This document shows positions 46,626 through 55,704 of a DNA stretch of 64,000 nt, in pieces. The stretch comes from Arthrobacter caoxuetaonis (GTDB taxonomy: Bacteria; Actinomycetota; Actinomycetes; Actinomycetales; Micrococcaceae): assembly GCF_023921125.1 (NCBI RefSeq), contig NZ_CP099466.1:992001-1056000 (forward strand), given 5' to 3'. The notes beneath the pieces were generated by a model. That model was given only the letters and a program-made list of their open reading frames with translations. It did not search any database and was not told where the DNA came from. Within the stretch, counting starts at the first letter, position 1, and each line of letters starts with the position of its first letter. The position numbers were made by a program, and so were the translations under genes.

Positions 46626-49600
46626 GTGGTTGCCCACAACGGAGCCGAGTACCTCCCCGAAACTCTTTCCGCCCTCAAGGCCCAGACCCGGCCGGCAGAT
46701 GCCTGTATTGGTGTCGACGTCGGGTCCACTGACGCATCGGCCTCCCTGCTCCAGCTGGGGCTTCCCGTAGGGAGCCCAGTCACGGGCGCGCCTGCGCGTG
46801 CCGGATTCGGTGCCGCGGTCAAGACGGGGCTGGCCCAGCTGCCCGCCCGCTCCGGCCCGGCCGATGACAGCGTGGAGTGGCTCTGGCTCCTGCATGATGA
46901 CTCCGCCCCCGATCCCACGGCCCTCGCGGAACTCCTCCGCGCCGTCGAGCTGGCCCCATCGGTGACGATTGCGGGCACCAAGCAGGTTGACTGGGAGAAT
47001 CCCCGCAAACTCATCGACGTTGGCGTTTCCGTCAGCCGCTGGGCTGAGCGCGTGACCATGGTGGATGTCGACGAGCTGGACCAGGGCCAGTACGACTCGC
47101 GCAGCGACATCTTCGCCGTGAACTCCGCCGGAATGCTGATCCGCCGCGATGTCTGGGACGCGCTGGGCGGCTTCGATCCAGGACTGCCGGGAACCGGCGA
47201 CGACATTGATCTTTGCTGGCGGAACCGGCTTGCCGGCAACCGCGTGGTGGTCGTCCCGTCGGCAAGGGTCCGGCATGCCGGAAACCGGCCCAACACTGCT
47301 GCCACCGCCCGCGCTGCGCGCAAGGCGGAAATCTACCTGCGCCTCAAGCATGCACCGGGATGGCAGATCCCCTTCCTGGCAGTGGGAGCTGTCCTGGGCG
47401 GCTTTGGAAGGTTCTTCCTCGGCATGCTCGCCAAGGATCCCGGCTACGCCGCCAATTCCCTGCTCTCCAGCATTGCCGGCGTCCTGCGCCCCGTCGACCT
47501 GTACCGGGGACGGCGGAAAGCCGCTGCAACGCGGAAACGGCCCCGGAGTGCGGTCCGCGCCCTGGTTACCGGGCCCCGGGAAGTCCGGGAGCACCGCCGG
47601 TCAGTCCATGAGGCCGATGCAGCCGCCAAGGCCAATTCCCTGCACCGCACCCCCACGGAAACGTACGAACCGAGCGGCGATGCGCACGATGACTTCACAT
47701 CCCTCGCCGCCGGACGCAGCTGGGTTGGTGCCGGGGCACTTGCCGCAGTCGTCCTGCTCGGCGCCCTTTCCATGGCCGGGCTGTACCGGTTCCTGGGGGC
47801 GCCGGCGCTCACCGGCGGTGCGCTGCTCCCGCTCTCGGGAACACTGGGCGGGATCTGGGCCAACGCCAGCGGCTGGTGGGCCGAAGTTGGTGCGGGCTAT
47901 CCCGGTCACGGTGATCCCTTCGACTACGTGCTGTGGCTCCTGGGCGCGGCCGGACTGGGAAATCCCAACGCTGCCGTGGTGGTGCTGGTCTTCCTGGCGA
48001 TGCCCCTTGCCGGGCTCAGCGCGTGGTTCGCTTCAGGTGTCCTGACCCGCCGCAGCGGACTGCGGTTCTGGGCTGCGTTGTTCTGGGGGACAGTGCCTGC
48101 GCTGCAGGCTGCGCTGGGTGAAGGCCGCCTCGGGTCCGTGATCGCCCACATTGTGCTTCCGGTGACGGTCCTGGCCATGGCCCGGGCAGTCGGCGCGGGC
48201 ACGAGCGAGCCGAACATGGCCCACGAGGGTGTTTCGCCGCGCAAACCGGGTGTCCATGGAACTCCGTCCTGGACAGCCGCTGCCGCCGCAGGGCTTCTCC
48301 TTGCCGTGCTGACGGCCAGCGCTCCGCTGCTCCTGGTTCTCGGCGCACTGACCGTGCTGATTCTTTCGGTGCGCCTGCGGTCCCGGGCGCGCACCCTGTG
48401 GTGGTCGCTGCTGCCGCCGGCTGCGCTGCTGCTTCCGGTCGTGCTTTCCGCGGCAGGAAACCTGCGCGCTGCCGCCGCTGATCCCGGTGTTCCGCTGGCT
48501 TTCACGCCTGCGGCCCTGTGGCAGCAGGTACTGGGCTACCCGGCCGCGTTCGACGCGGCGGATCCCGTGCCCGCACTGGACTTCCTTCCTCCGGGGCCAT
48601 GGGCCCTGGTCCTGGCGCTGATCATCGGTGCGCCGGTGATCATAGTCGCCGCGGCGGGCCTGTTCACCAGGCACCGCACCGGCGTCGTACGCCTGGCCTG
48701 GGTGCTCAGCCTCGCGGCCCTGGCCCTGGCCGGAGCCAGCGCCTACCTTGCCACGGGCAGCTCCGCCACTGCGCTGGTGACGCCCTATCCCGCCCCGCTC
48801 ATTTCGGCAGCCCTCTTCGCGCAGCTCTGCGCCGCGCTGGTGGCCATGGACGCCTTGCTTGCTGCACGCACGTCCCCGAGCGGGAGCGTGAGCCGGCCCG
48901 TCACTGCCCTGGCAGTCGCCGCCGGCGTGCTCCTCGCTGCCGGACCGGCGGCAAGCCTTGCCGCCTGGGTTATCCCGCAGACAACGGGAACCGCCGCGGA
49001 TGCCGGGACCGGCGGAGCCCAGCCCGGCACCAGGCCGGCCATCCGGGCGACCGAACCGCGGACCCTTCCCGCCACCGCTGCCGACCGCGGCAACAGCCCC
49101 GACCAAACCCGCTCGCTGGTGCTGAGAACCGGGGAGGGCGGTGACGTCACGGCAACACTCATGCGCTCCGGGGGGAGCACCCTGGACGGATTGAACGCTG
49201 CCTATGCGGCAAGGGGAGTCCAAGGTGAGCCCGGGCGCGAGTCGCTGGCGGCCGACGACGAGGCGACCTCGGAGCTCCGCAGGGCTGTCGCCGTCATTAC
49301 GGCCGGCACTGGCGTGGACCCCAGGCCTGAGCTGGCCCGGCTGGGCGTCGGTTTCATCGTCCTGCAGACCTCCGATACTGCGGCCCAACTCCTGGCGGAC
49401 CGCATGGACGCCGTTCCCGGCCTGACTGCTGTAGGGGAAACGGACTCCGGCTGGCTATGGCGCGTGACGGGAGCACTGGACGCCGAAGGAACCGAGGCTG
49501 CAGCCGGACAGACAGCCAGAGCCCGCATCCTGGATGCCTCCGGCCGGACGGTCGCATTGGTCCCCTCGGGGCCGGCTGCGGTCAGCACGGACATTCCGGC

Positions 49601-50141
49601 AGGGGATGAGGGCCGGATGCTTGTCCTGGCTGAACGCGCTGATCCCGGATGGCACGCAAACCTTGACGGCCGGAATCTGACGGCTTCCACCAACTCGTGG
49701 GCACAGGCCTTCATGCTTCCCGCGGACGGCGGCAGGCTCAGCGTTGATTACCGCAGCGCCTGGGAACCCTGGACGGAGATCCTCCAGATCGCCGTCTTCG
49801 GCCTGACTCTGCTCCTGGCCGTCCCCACCCCGGCGCGGTCCGGGGTGGTGCGGCTGCCCGGCAAGCAAGGACCTGTGCGGGTGCCAAGCAGCCACAACAA
49901 CGCGGAGGCGGAGGACACCGGTGCTTCGGCGGATGAACCCGGCACTGCCGGCGAACCCGTACCGCCGGGCCAGCCCGGCCGCCGCAGCGTGGCCAAGCCG
50001 AGACCGGAGAAGAAACGCAGCCGGGTCCGCAGGCTCCGGCCCGAAAAGCCGAAGCAGCCTGCCGCGCAGTCCAGGACGGACAGTCCGGACAAGGCTTCCG
50101 AGAGCGCCCCATCGAAGAGTTCCACAGAAGGAGTCCGCTGA
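46626..50141 (+). CDS. Large family 2 glycosyltransferase with multipass membrane region
   Basis: 1171 aa. N-terminal GT2 domain: VAHNGAEYLPETLSALKAQT, WLWLLHDDSAPDPTALAELL (DxD-like), SAGMLIRRDVWDALGGFDPG, GDDIDLCWRNRLAGNRVVVV. After residue 360 comes a membrane region with about ten helices and extracytoplasmic loops, then a Lys/Arg/Pro-rich tail. It probably transfers or assembles an envelope glycan from the inside with later steps outside. No ATG/GTG/TTG exists upstream within the open frame; GTG at 46626 would clip strand 1 of the Rossmann fold, and an ATT at 46596 overlapping the whiB stop would restore it. DUF5719 overlaps its stop. Confidence 0.85.
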   Translation: MVAHNGAEYLPETLSALKAQTRPADACIGVDVGSTDASASLLQLGLPVGSPVTGAPARAGFGAAVKTGLAQLPARSGPADDSVEWLWLLHDDSAPDPTALAELLRAVELAPSVTIAGTKQVDWENPRKLIDVGVSVSRWAERVTMVDVDELDQGQYDSRSDIFAVNSAGMLIRRDVWDALGGFDPGLPGTGDDIDLCWRNRLAGNRVVVVPSARVRHAGNRPNTAATARAARKAEIYLRLKHAPGWQIPFLAVGAVLGGFGRFFLGMLAKDPGYAANSLLSSIAGVLRPVDLYRGRRKAAATRKRPRSAVRALVTGPREVREHRRSVHEADAAAKANSLHRTPTETYEPSGDAHDDFTSLAAGRSWVGAGALAAVVLLGALSMAGLYRFLGAPALTGGALLPLSGTLGGIWANASGWWAEVGAGYPGHGDPFDYVLWLLGAAGLGNPNAAVVVLVFLAMPLAGLSAWFASGVLTRRSGLRFWAALFWGTVPALQAALGEGRLGSVIAHIVLPVTVLAMARAVGAGTSEPNMAHEGVSPRKPGVHGTPSWTAAAAAGLLLAVLTASAPLLLVLGALTVLILSVRLRSRARTLWWSLLPPAALLLPVVLSAAGNLRAAAADPGVPLAFTPAALWQQVLGYPAAFDAADPVPALDFLPPGPWALVLALIIGAPVIIVAAAGLFTRHRTGVVRLAWVLSLAALALAGASAYLATGSSATALVTPYPAPLISAALFAQLCAALVAMDALLAARTSPSGSVSRPVTALAVAAGVLLAAGPAASLAAWVIPQTTGTAADAGTGGAQPGTRPAIRATEPRTLPATAADRGNSPDQTRSLVLRTGEGGDVTATLMRSGGSTLDGLNAAYAARGVQGEPGRESLAADDEATSELRRAVAVITAGTGVDPRPELARLGVGFIVLQTSDTAAQLLADRMDAVPGLTAVGETDSGWLWRVTGALDAEGTEAAAGQTARARILDASGRTVALVPSGPAAVSTDIPAGDEGRMLVLAERADPGWHANLDGRNLTASTNSWAQAFMLPADGGRLSVDYRSAWEPWTEILQIAVFGLTLLLAVPTPARSGVVRLPGKQGPVRVPSSHNNAEAEDTGASADEPGTAGEPVPPGQPGRRSVAKPRPEKKRSRVRRLRPEKPKQPAAQSRTDSPDKASESAPSKSSTEGVR

Positions 50142-51742
50142 TGCCGATCTCCGGAGAAGCCTCGCGGTCCGCAGCACGCAGCCGCCGACAGGCCCGCCGC
50201 ACCACGGCCTACACCGTCGTTTCCGGCGTCGTCCTGCTGGGAGCTGCCGGTGCGCTGGTGACCGCTGCAGCGATAGCCGCGCCGCCGGGATCAAGCCTGA
50301 CGGTGCAGCCGCCGGCCACGGAAGTTCCGGCCGGAGCGCTGACTGCCGTCTGCCCCGAACCGCTGCGCCTCCTGGCGGGCAACGCCGGCGGCACCGATGC
50401 GGACTACAACCCGGTGTCGGAGTCGGCAACCACAACGGTCAACGCCGTCGTCCTGGGAGGAACCGGGTCGACGCTGCCGGCAGCGCAGCTGGGCACGCTG
50501 GCTGAGGGCGAACGAGTGGCCGGGATCGACGCCGGAAGCGAGGTTCCGCTGACCGGTTCACGGTTTGGCGGAGTCATCTCCAACGCGCCGGCCGCCGAAG
50601 CCACGGTGCTGAAGGCAGAACCCAGCGGCAAGGAGCAGGCCGCGGCAAACGCCGTACTCGGGTACACGGCGAACGACGGCGACCTGGCCGGCCTGGCGGC
50701 AGCCAACTGCCAAGTGGCGGAAAATGACATGTGGCTGGTCGGAGCCGGCACAACCGTCGGTGCAACCGCAGTCCTGCGCCTGACCAATCCGTCGGTGACA
50801 CCCTCCACGGTCGACCTGGAGCTGCATGGCGCCAAAGGCCGGATCGAAGCCGCCGGCAGCCGCGGCATCGTCGTCGCGCCCGGTGAAAGCCGCTCCCTTG
50901 TGCTGGCCGGCTTCGCTGCCAACGAGGAGTCCCTCGCTGTCCGCGTCCGCAGCTCGGGCGGCCCGGTGACCGCCGTTGTCGAACAGAGCATCCTGCGCGG
51001 ACTGACGCCCGGCGGCGTGGAGATTATCGAGCCCACCGCGGCGCCGGCGCCGCGGCAGGTCATCACCGGCGTCGATCTCCAGTCCCCGGACACCATCAAG
51101 GAGCTGGCGGAACAGGACGGGCACGGGTCAGTACGGCCGTTCCTGACTGTGGCCGTCCCGGGAACCACGGACGCCGCGGTCCATTTGCGGGTCTTTGGAC
51201 CGAAGGGCGAAGTGCAGATCCCGGGCGGGGGCGTCTTCAGCGTGCCGGCCGGAACGGCAGGCCGGATCCCGCTGGCAGACCTGCCCGCGGGAACGTACTC
51301 GCTGGATCTGACCGCCGATGTGGCAGTTGCCGCCGCAGCGGTCTTCAGCCGCGGCACTGAGCCGGACGAACGCATTGACCTGGCTGTCGCTCCGGCGGAC
51401 ACACGGCTGGGAAGCGAACACCTGGCCGTCGCCGCTCCCGGCGGCGGCTCGGCACTGGTCTTCACCGCTCCGGACGGACCCGCCGAAATCCGGGTGCGGG
51501 CGGTCGGAAAAGACGGGGTGCTCCAGCAGGAAAAAGCGGTGGCCGTTCCGGCCGGACGCACGCTGAGCCTCACAGCAAAGGACATCGGTTCCGGAGAGCT
51601 CTCCGGTGTGCTGGTCAGTGCCGTGGGCGAGGCAGTCTACGGAGCCCAGCTGGTTACCGGAGAAGGTCCCGGCATCTCCGTCCTGCCGCTGCCTGCCGGA
51701 AGCGCCGGCAGCCGGACCGCGCAGGTTGGCCTCGGGTACTAG
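50141..51742 (+). CDS. DUF5719 family secreted/anchored protein
   Basis: 533 aa: basic N-terminus (SRRQARRTTAYTVVSG), one signal-anchor helix (VVLLGAAGALVTAAAIAAPP) and a large Ala/Gly/Val-rich extracytoplasmic beta domain (LRLTNPSVTPSTVDLELHGA, VVAPGESRSLVLAGFA, VTAVVEQSILRGLTPGGVEI). Function unknown; it is always found next to this large glycosyltransferase in my experience of related genomes, suggesting a joint envelope role. The ATG overlaps the preceding TGA (TGATG). Confidence 0.82.
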   Translation: MPISGEASRSAARSRRQARRTTAYTVVSGVVLLGAAGALVTAAAIAAPPGSSLTVQPPATEVPAGALTAVCPEPLRLLAGNAGGTDADYNPVSESATTTVNAVVLGGTGSTLPAAQLGTLAEGERVAGIDAGSEVPLTGSRFGGVISNAPAAEATVLKAEPSGKEQAAANAVLGYTANDGDLAGLAAANCQVAENDMWLVGAGTTVGATAVLRLTNPSVTPSTVDLELHGAKGRIEAAGSRGIVVAPGESRSLVLAGFAANEESLAVRVRSSGGPVTAVVEQSILRGLTPGGVEIIEPTAAPAPRQVITGVDLQSPDTIKELAEQDGHGSVRPFLTVAVPGTTDAAVHLRVFGPKGEVQIPGGGVFSVPAGTAGRIPLADLPAGTYSLDLTADVAVAAAAVFSRGTEPDERIDLAVAPADTRLGSEHLAVAAPGGGSALVFTAPDGPAEIRVRAVGKDGVLQQEKAVAVPAGRTLSLTAKDIGSGELSGVLVSAVGEAVYGAQLVTGEGPGISVLPLPAGSAGSRTAQVGLGY

Positions 51743-51778
51743 TCTCCGGTACTGGGAACCGCTGCCTGTTCGGGCCGC

Positions 51779-52285
51779 CTAGAGCGGCCGGAAACGGCCG
51801 TAGGTCGGATCGATGGTTTCCGGGTCCATGTTCATCAGCGACGCGAGCTGTTCCACCACGACGTCGTGGATCAGTTCGCTGACCGGTACCAGCCCGCGCG
51901 CAGTCGACTCGACCGGCCGGCGGTAGATGGTGATCACGGGCGGCTTGGGACCGTTTCCGGGGGCAGCTGCCGCCAGCGGAATGGAGCCGCCCCGGCGGAG
52001 CAGTTCTTCAAGCCCCTCCGGTATTTCCTGGACCACGAACTGGTAGGACTGGATGTCCTCGCCCCACAGCCGCTCAAGGCGCTGTGCAGATTCCATCACC
52101 CACTCGTCAAAGCGTTCCGCGCGGGTGCGCGAACCCGCCAGGTGGGCGGGCAGGAGCTCGCCGCGCAGGCCGCGTCCATGGCGGTTGCGGCGGCGGCTGC
52201 GGAACGGGCGCGGATAAACCGGATCCGGAGACCCAGCACCGGATCCGCTCTCCAGCCGTATCCGGCAGGACGATCCTTCAGGCAT
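51779..52285 (-). CDS. Zincin-like metallopeptidase family protein with degenerate active site
   Basis: 168 aa: an Arg-rich N-terminus (SRRRNRHGRGLRGELLPAH) and a domain resembling the small zincin family (PF06262-type): FDEWVMESAQRLERLWGED, YQFVVQEIPEGLEELL, PVITIYRRPVESTARGL, ELIHDVVVEQLASLMNMDPE. Where active members have HExxHH, this sequence reads EQLASL, so catalytic zinc binding appears lost. ATG at 52285 is 6 bases from a TAGAGT box, indicating a leaderless transcript. Divergent from DUF3499, as in mycobacteria. Confidence 0.78.
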   Translation of the reverse strand: MPEGSSCRIRLESGSGAGSPDPVYPRPFRSRRRNRHGRGLRGELLPAHLAGSRTRAERFDEWVMESAQRLERLWGEDIQSYQFVVQEIPEGLEELLRRGGSIPLAAAAPGNGPKPPVITIYRRPVESTARGLVPVSELIHDVVVEQLASLMNMDPETIDPTYGRFRPL

Positions 52286-52291
52286 GGAACC

Positions 52292-52297
52292 ACTCTA
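52292..52297 (-). promoter_or_regulatory. -10 box of the metallopeptidase-like gene (TAGAGT)
   Basis: TAGAGT on the minus strand ends 6 bases before the ATG at 52285. Confidence 0.6.
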
Positions 52298-52392
52298 GCC
52301 CGGCGCACCGCGCCGGGGGAGAGACTGTCGGGCGGGGAGGGAAAGTGCCTGCCCGCCGCGGCGTGGCTGCGCCCGCGCAGGTCCTGCCGGGG

Positions 52393-52398
52393 TAGAGT
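52393..52398 (+). promoter_or_regulatory. -10 box of the DUF3499 gene (TAGAGT)
   Basis: TAGAGT ends 8 bases before the GTG at 52407. Confidence 0.6.
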
Positions 52399-52406
52399 AT
52401 TCCTCC

Positions 52407-52805
52407 GTGGGATCCTTACGTCTTTGTTCACGATCAGCGTGCCGGCGGGCCGCCGTCGCAACATTGACGTACGTGTACGCCGATTCGACGGCCGTACTGG
52501 GTCCGTTGGCAACGTATGCCGAACCCCACTGCTATGACCTGTGCGAGCTGCATGCACAGCGGCTTACCGCGCCCCGGGGATGGGAAGTACTCCGGCTGGA
52601 ATACGGCAGCCAGCCCCGCACCCCCGGCCCGGATGAGCTTTCCGCGCTGGTGGATGCCGTGCGCGAGGCGGAAGCCGAAGAACCGGCTCCTGAGCCCGAA
52701 CAGACCAGGCGCAGTGGAAAACACGCGCTTGAACCCCCGGCAGAGCTGGGAACACGCCGTTCCCACCTGCGTGTGCTGCGCGAACAAGTCACCGAACAGA
52801 GCTGA
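52407..52805 (+). CDS. DUF3499 family protein
   Basis: 132-aa actinobacterial protein. Cysteines in RLCSRSACRRAAVATLTYVY and PHCYDLCELHAQRLTAP look like a zinc-ribbon; WEVLRLEYG follows, then an acidic tail. Function unknown; genes of this family sit beside whiB2, the metallopeptidase-like gene and mannose-metabolism genes. GTG at 52407 is probably a leaderless start. Confidence 0.85.
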   Translation: MGSLRLCSRSACRRAAVATLTYVYADSTAVLGPLATYAEPHCYDLCELHAQRLTAPRGWEVLRLEYGSQPRTPGPDELSALVDAVREAEAEEPAPEPEQTRRSGKHALEPPAELGTRRSHLRVLREQVTEQS

Positions 52806-52831
52806 CTTCGGTTTCGGGAACCTTCACGCGA

Positions 52832-52837
52832 TAGGCT
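52832..52837 (+). promoter_or_regulatory. -10 box of the Trm112-ahcY operon (TAGGCT)
   Basis: TAGGCT about 68 bases before the Trm112 ATG; the leader contains AAGGAAG near the start codon. Confidence 0.5.
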
Positions 52838-52905
52838 GGGACCCATCTGCCGGTGACGTTACGCGGCCGGTGCAACCAACCGTTTCGCAAGGAAGTGCTG
52901 TATTC

Positions 52906-53121
52906 ATGGCTAACCTGACCGCCGACCTCCTGAATGTCCTGCGGTGCCCGCAGACCCATTCCCCCCTGCAGCGCTCCGGTGACGAGCTGGTGTCCACCGC
53001 TCCCGGACCCGACGGCAAACCCGTGCGCTACGGCATCGAGGAGGGCATTCCCGTCCTGCTGCCCCACGCTGCGAAAGCCTCCGCTGACAACACCACCGGA
53101 ACTGAGGAGCTGCACCCGTGA
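52906..53121 (+). CDS. Trm112 family protein
   Basis: 71-aa small protein. [20 protein letters not shown] and [12 protein letters not shown] match the Trm112/YcaR fold, which in eukaryotes and archaea activates methyltransferases; the bacterial partner is not established. Only one cysteine is present, so the zinc site is incomplete. ATG at 52906 has AAGGAAG upstream. Its TGA overlaps the ahcY GTG (GTGA); pairing with a SAH-recycling enzyme is consistent with a methylation role (inference). Confidence 0.82.
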   Translation: MANLTADLLNVLRCPQTHSPLQRSGDELVSTAPGPDGKPVRYGIEEGIPVLLPHAAKASADNTTGTEELHP

Positions 53122-54602
53122 GCATCGATTACAAGGTCGCCGACCTGTCCCTCGCTGAAGCGGGCCGCCACCAGATCCGCCTGGCCGAGCACGAGATGCC
53201 CGGCCTGATGGCGCTGCGGCGCGAGTTCGGACCCAGCCAGCCGCTCGCCGGGGCCCGCATTGCCGGTTCCCTGCACATGACCGTTCAGACGGCTGTCCTG
53301 ATCGAGACCCTGACGGCGCTCGGCGCCGAGGTCCGCTGGGCCTCCTGCAACATCTTTTCCACCCAGGACGAAGCAGCCGCAGCCGTCGTCGTTGGCAACG
53401 GCACGCCCGAGGACCCGCAGGGCGTGCCCGTCTTCGCCTGGAAGAACGAAACCCTCGAGGACTATTGGTGGACGGCCGAGCAGATCCTCACCTGGCCGGA
53501 AGGTTCCGGCGGCCCGAACATGATCCTGGACGACGGCGGCGACGCCACCCTCCTGCTCCACAAAGGCGTCGAGTTCGAAGCTGCGGGTGTTGTGCCTGCC
53601 AACCCGGCCGAAGACGACCCTGACTACTCCTACGAGTACACCGTCATCCTGGACACCCTCCGCCGGTCCCTGGCCGAGGCTCCCGGAAAGTGGACGGAAA
53701 TCGCCAAGGGCATCCGCGGCGTCACCGAAGAAACCACGACCGGCGTGCTGCGGCTCTACCAGCTGGCCGCTGACGGCCAGCTTCTTTTCCCGGCCATCAA
53801 CGTCAATGACTCGGTCACCAAGTCCAAGTTCGACAACAAGTACGGCATCCGCCACTCACTCCCGGACGGCCTGAACCGTGCCACCGACACACTGATCGGC
53901 GGCAAGGTCGCCGTCGTCTGCGGCTACGGCGACGTCGGCAAGGGTGCCGCAGAAGCGCTGCGCGGCCAGGGTGCCCGCGTGATTGTTACGGAAATCGACC
54001 CGATCTGCGCGCTCCAGGCAGCCATGGACGGGTACCAGGTGGCACGCCTGGAGTCAGTGGTGGGCCAGGGGGACATTTTCATCACCACCACGGGCAACAA
54101 GGACATCATCATGGCCTCCCACATGGCGCAGATGAAGCACCAGGCGATCGTGGGCAACGTTGGCCACTTCGACAACGAAATCGACATGGCCGGCCTGGCC
54201 CGGGTCCCCGGGATCCGCAAGGTCGAAATCAAGCCGCAGGTCCACGAATGGATCTTCGACGAGGGCACTGAAACCCAGCGGAGCATCATTGTGCTCTCCG
54301 AGGGACGCCTGCTGAACCTGGGCAACGCCACCGGGCACCCGTCCTTCGTGATGTCCAACTCCTTCGCGAACCAGACCATCGCGCAGGTCGAACTGTTCAC
54401 CAAGTTCGGCCAAGAAAAGGAAGACGGATCCCCGGAGTACGCCAACCAGGTGTACGTGCTGCCCAAGATCCTGGACGAGAAGGTCGCCCGCCTGCACCTT
54501 GATGCCCTGGGCGTGGAACTGAGTGAGCTTTCCAAGAGCCAGGCAGAGTACCTTGGCGTGGACGTAGCCGGACCCTACAAGCCGGATCACTACCGCTACT
54601 AA
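53118..54602 (+). CDS. ahcY: S-adenosyl-L-homocysteine hydrolase
   Basis: 494-aa NAD-dependent enzyme that splits S-adenosylhomocysteine into adenosine and homocysteine, removing the inhibitor of methyltransferases. Visible are [29 protein letters not shown], the actinobacterial-type insertion around residues 80-170, [16 protein letters not shown] [20 protein letters not shown], the NAD motif [20 protein letters not shown] and [12 protein letters not shown]. The C-terminal KPDHYRY completes the NAD site. Adenosine produced could be used by the adenosine deaminase at the left edge. Confidence 0.97.
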   Translation: MSIDYKVADLSLAEAGRHQIRLAEHEMPGLMALRREFGPSQPLAGARIAGSLHMTVQTAVLIETLTALGAEVRWASCNIFSTQDEAAAAVVVGNGTPEDPQGVPVFAWKNETLEDYWWTAEQILTWPEGSGGPNMILDDGGDATLLLHKGVEFEAAGVVPANPAEDDPDYSYEYTVILDTLRRSLAEAPGKWTEIAKGIRGVTEETTTGVLRLYQLAADGQLLFPAINVNDSVTKSKFDNKYGIRHSLPDGLNRATDTLIGGKVAVVCGYGDVGKGAAEALRGQGARVIVTEIDPICALQAAMDGYQVARLESVVGQGDIFITTTGNKDIIMASHMAQMKHQAIVGNVGHFDNEIDMAGLARVPGIRKVEIKPQVHEWIFDEGTETQRSIIVLSEGRLLNLGNATGHPSFVMSNSFANQTIAQVELFTKFGQEKEDGSPEYANQVYVLPKILDEKVARLHLDALGVELSELSKSQAEYLGVDVAGPYKPDHYRY

Positions 54603-54640
54603 CTAACGGACCGCTCCGGTCCGGAGGCAAACACATTATT

Positions 54641-54680
54641 GGAGGCGCTGCGGTTTTCCGCGGCGCCTCCGGTGTTTTGT
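54641..54680 (+). terminator. Rho-independent terminator of ahcY
   Basis: 13-bp arms GGAGGCGCTGCGG (54641-54653) and CCGCGGCGCCTCC (54658-54670) with one mismatch and a TTTT loop, followed by GGTGTTTTGT. Confidence 0.85.
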
Positions 54681-54691
54681 CTGCCCAGGTA

Positions 54692-55498
54692 CTACCGGTC
54701 TTCGAACGGCAGCCGGTGCAGCCGGGAGCCCAGCGTGCCGGTCCGTTCGCGCTGCGCGCTTAGCCGTGCGAAGTCACGTTCGCGGCGCTGCACCATCACA
54801 GCGCGCAGATAGTTTTCCGGCAGCGTGCCCGCCGGGGGCGGGGGAGAGACGTAGGCAGATACCTCGGTTGCCAGTGATTCACCGAGGGAAGCGCGGGCAT
54901 GGGGAGTCATCCGCAGCGACTGTGCGAGGAAGCGGGACACCCTGCGGGAGAGGGGATCCGGCAGCCGGCCAATGTCCGCCAGCTGTGCCCACGGCGCCAG
55001 TTCCGGGGGCATCACCACGACGGGCGGGATTTCTGCCTTGACCCTCTCGCGCAACGCGTAAGTTCCGGCAAGCATGTCGCCGAGCCGCTTGGACTTTTCG
55101 TTGAAAACGGCTGTCACGAAGGCCAGGGATCCCGCAAGCATGTAGATTTCCAGCACCGCGAGGATGCCGCGGGTAAAGGCCTGGCGGAACCGCACCGCGC
55201 CGCCGTCATCACGCACGATCCGCAGGCCCATGATCAGCTTTCCCAGGGACTTGCCACGCGATAGCGTCTCAACGGTGACGGGCAGGATCAGGAAGATGAG
55301 CACAACGGAGACCAGTAGGAGGGTGCGGGTCAGGGCGTCATCCAGTGTTCCGTCCAGCGCGTTTCCGACCAGGAAAAACAGAAGCACCAGCAGCAGCAGC
55401 TGCGCGGTGACGTCGATGATGGTGCCCAGCGCCCGGGCTGCGAACGAGGCGGGGCGGAGCTCAAGGACTACGGCCTCACCGGTCACTACCGTGCTCAT
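54692..55498 (-). CDS. RDD family membrane protein
   Basis: 268 aa. The RDD domain has the helices ALGTIIDVTAQLLLLVLLFF, LLLVSVVLIFLILPVTVETL with SRGKSLGKLIMGLRIVRDDG, and a third near RGILAVLEIYMLAGSLAFV. A soluble C-terminal part follows (about residues 150-268). RDD proteins act in membrane transport or osmoprotection, function not defined here. ATG at 55498 with GAGG upstream is preferred over ATG at 55525. Divergent from SpoIIM, a conserved pair in Actinobacteria. Confidence 0.85.
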   Translation of the reverse strand: MSTVVTGEAVVLELRPASFAARALGTIIDVTAQLLLLVLLFFLVGNALDGTLDDALTRTLLLVSVVLIFLILPVTVETLSRGKSLGKLIMGLRIVRDDGGAVRFRQAFTRGILAVLEIYMLAGSLAFVTAVFNEKSKRLGDMLAGTYALRERVKAEIPPVVVMPPELAPWAQLADIGRLPDPLSRRVSRFLAQSLRMTPHARASLGESLATEVSAYVSPPPPAGTLPENYLRAVMVQRRERDFARLSAQRERTGTLGSRLHRLPFEDR

Positions 55499-55692
55499 GC
55501 CTGCCTCACGTTCGGTTCGCTCCATCCGGGACTGCGCCCGGCGCTGCCGGCTGCTTGGTCCGGACCTACTTTACCGACTCTCCCGGGCATTCTGCGGAAG
55601 GTCCCGGTGCCCGGTCCTGCCGCGTCCCTCCGCCCGGTCCTGCCGCGGCGGGTCCTGCCGCGGCGCGGAGGCCGGGCGGCCGGGCGTAGCGC

Positions 55693-55698
55693 TAGGGT
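55693..55698 (+). promoter_or_regulatory. -10 box of the SpoIIM-family gene (TAGGGT)
   Basis: TAGGGT ends 6 bases before the GTG at 55705. Confidence 0.6.
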
Positions 55699-55704
55699 GA
55701 AGAG

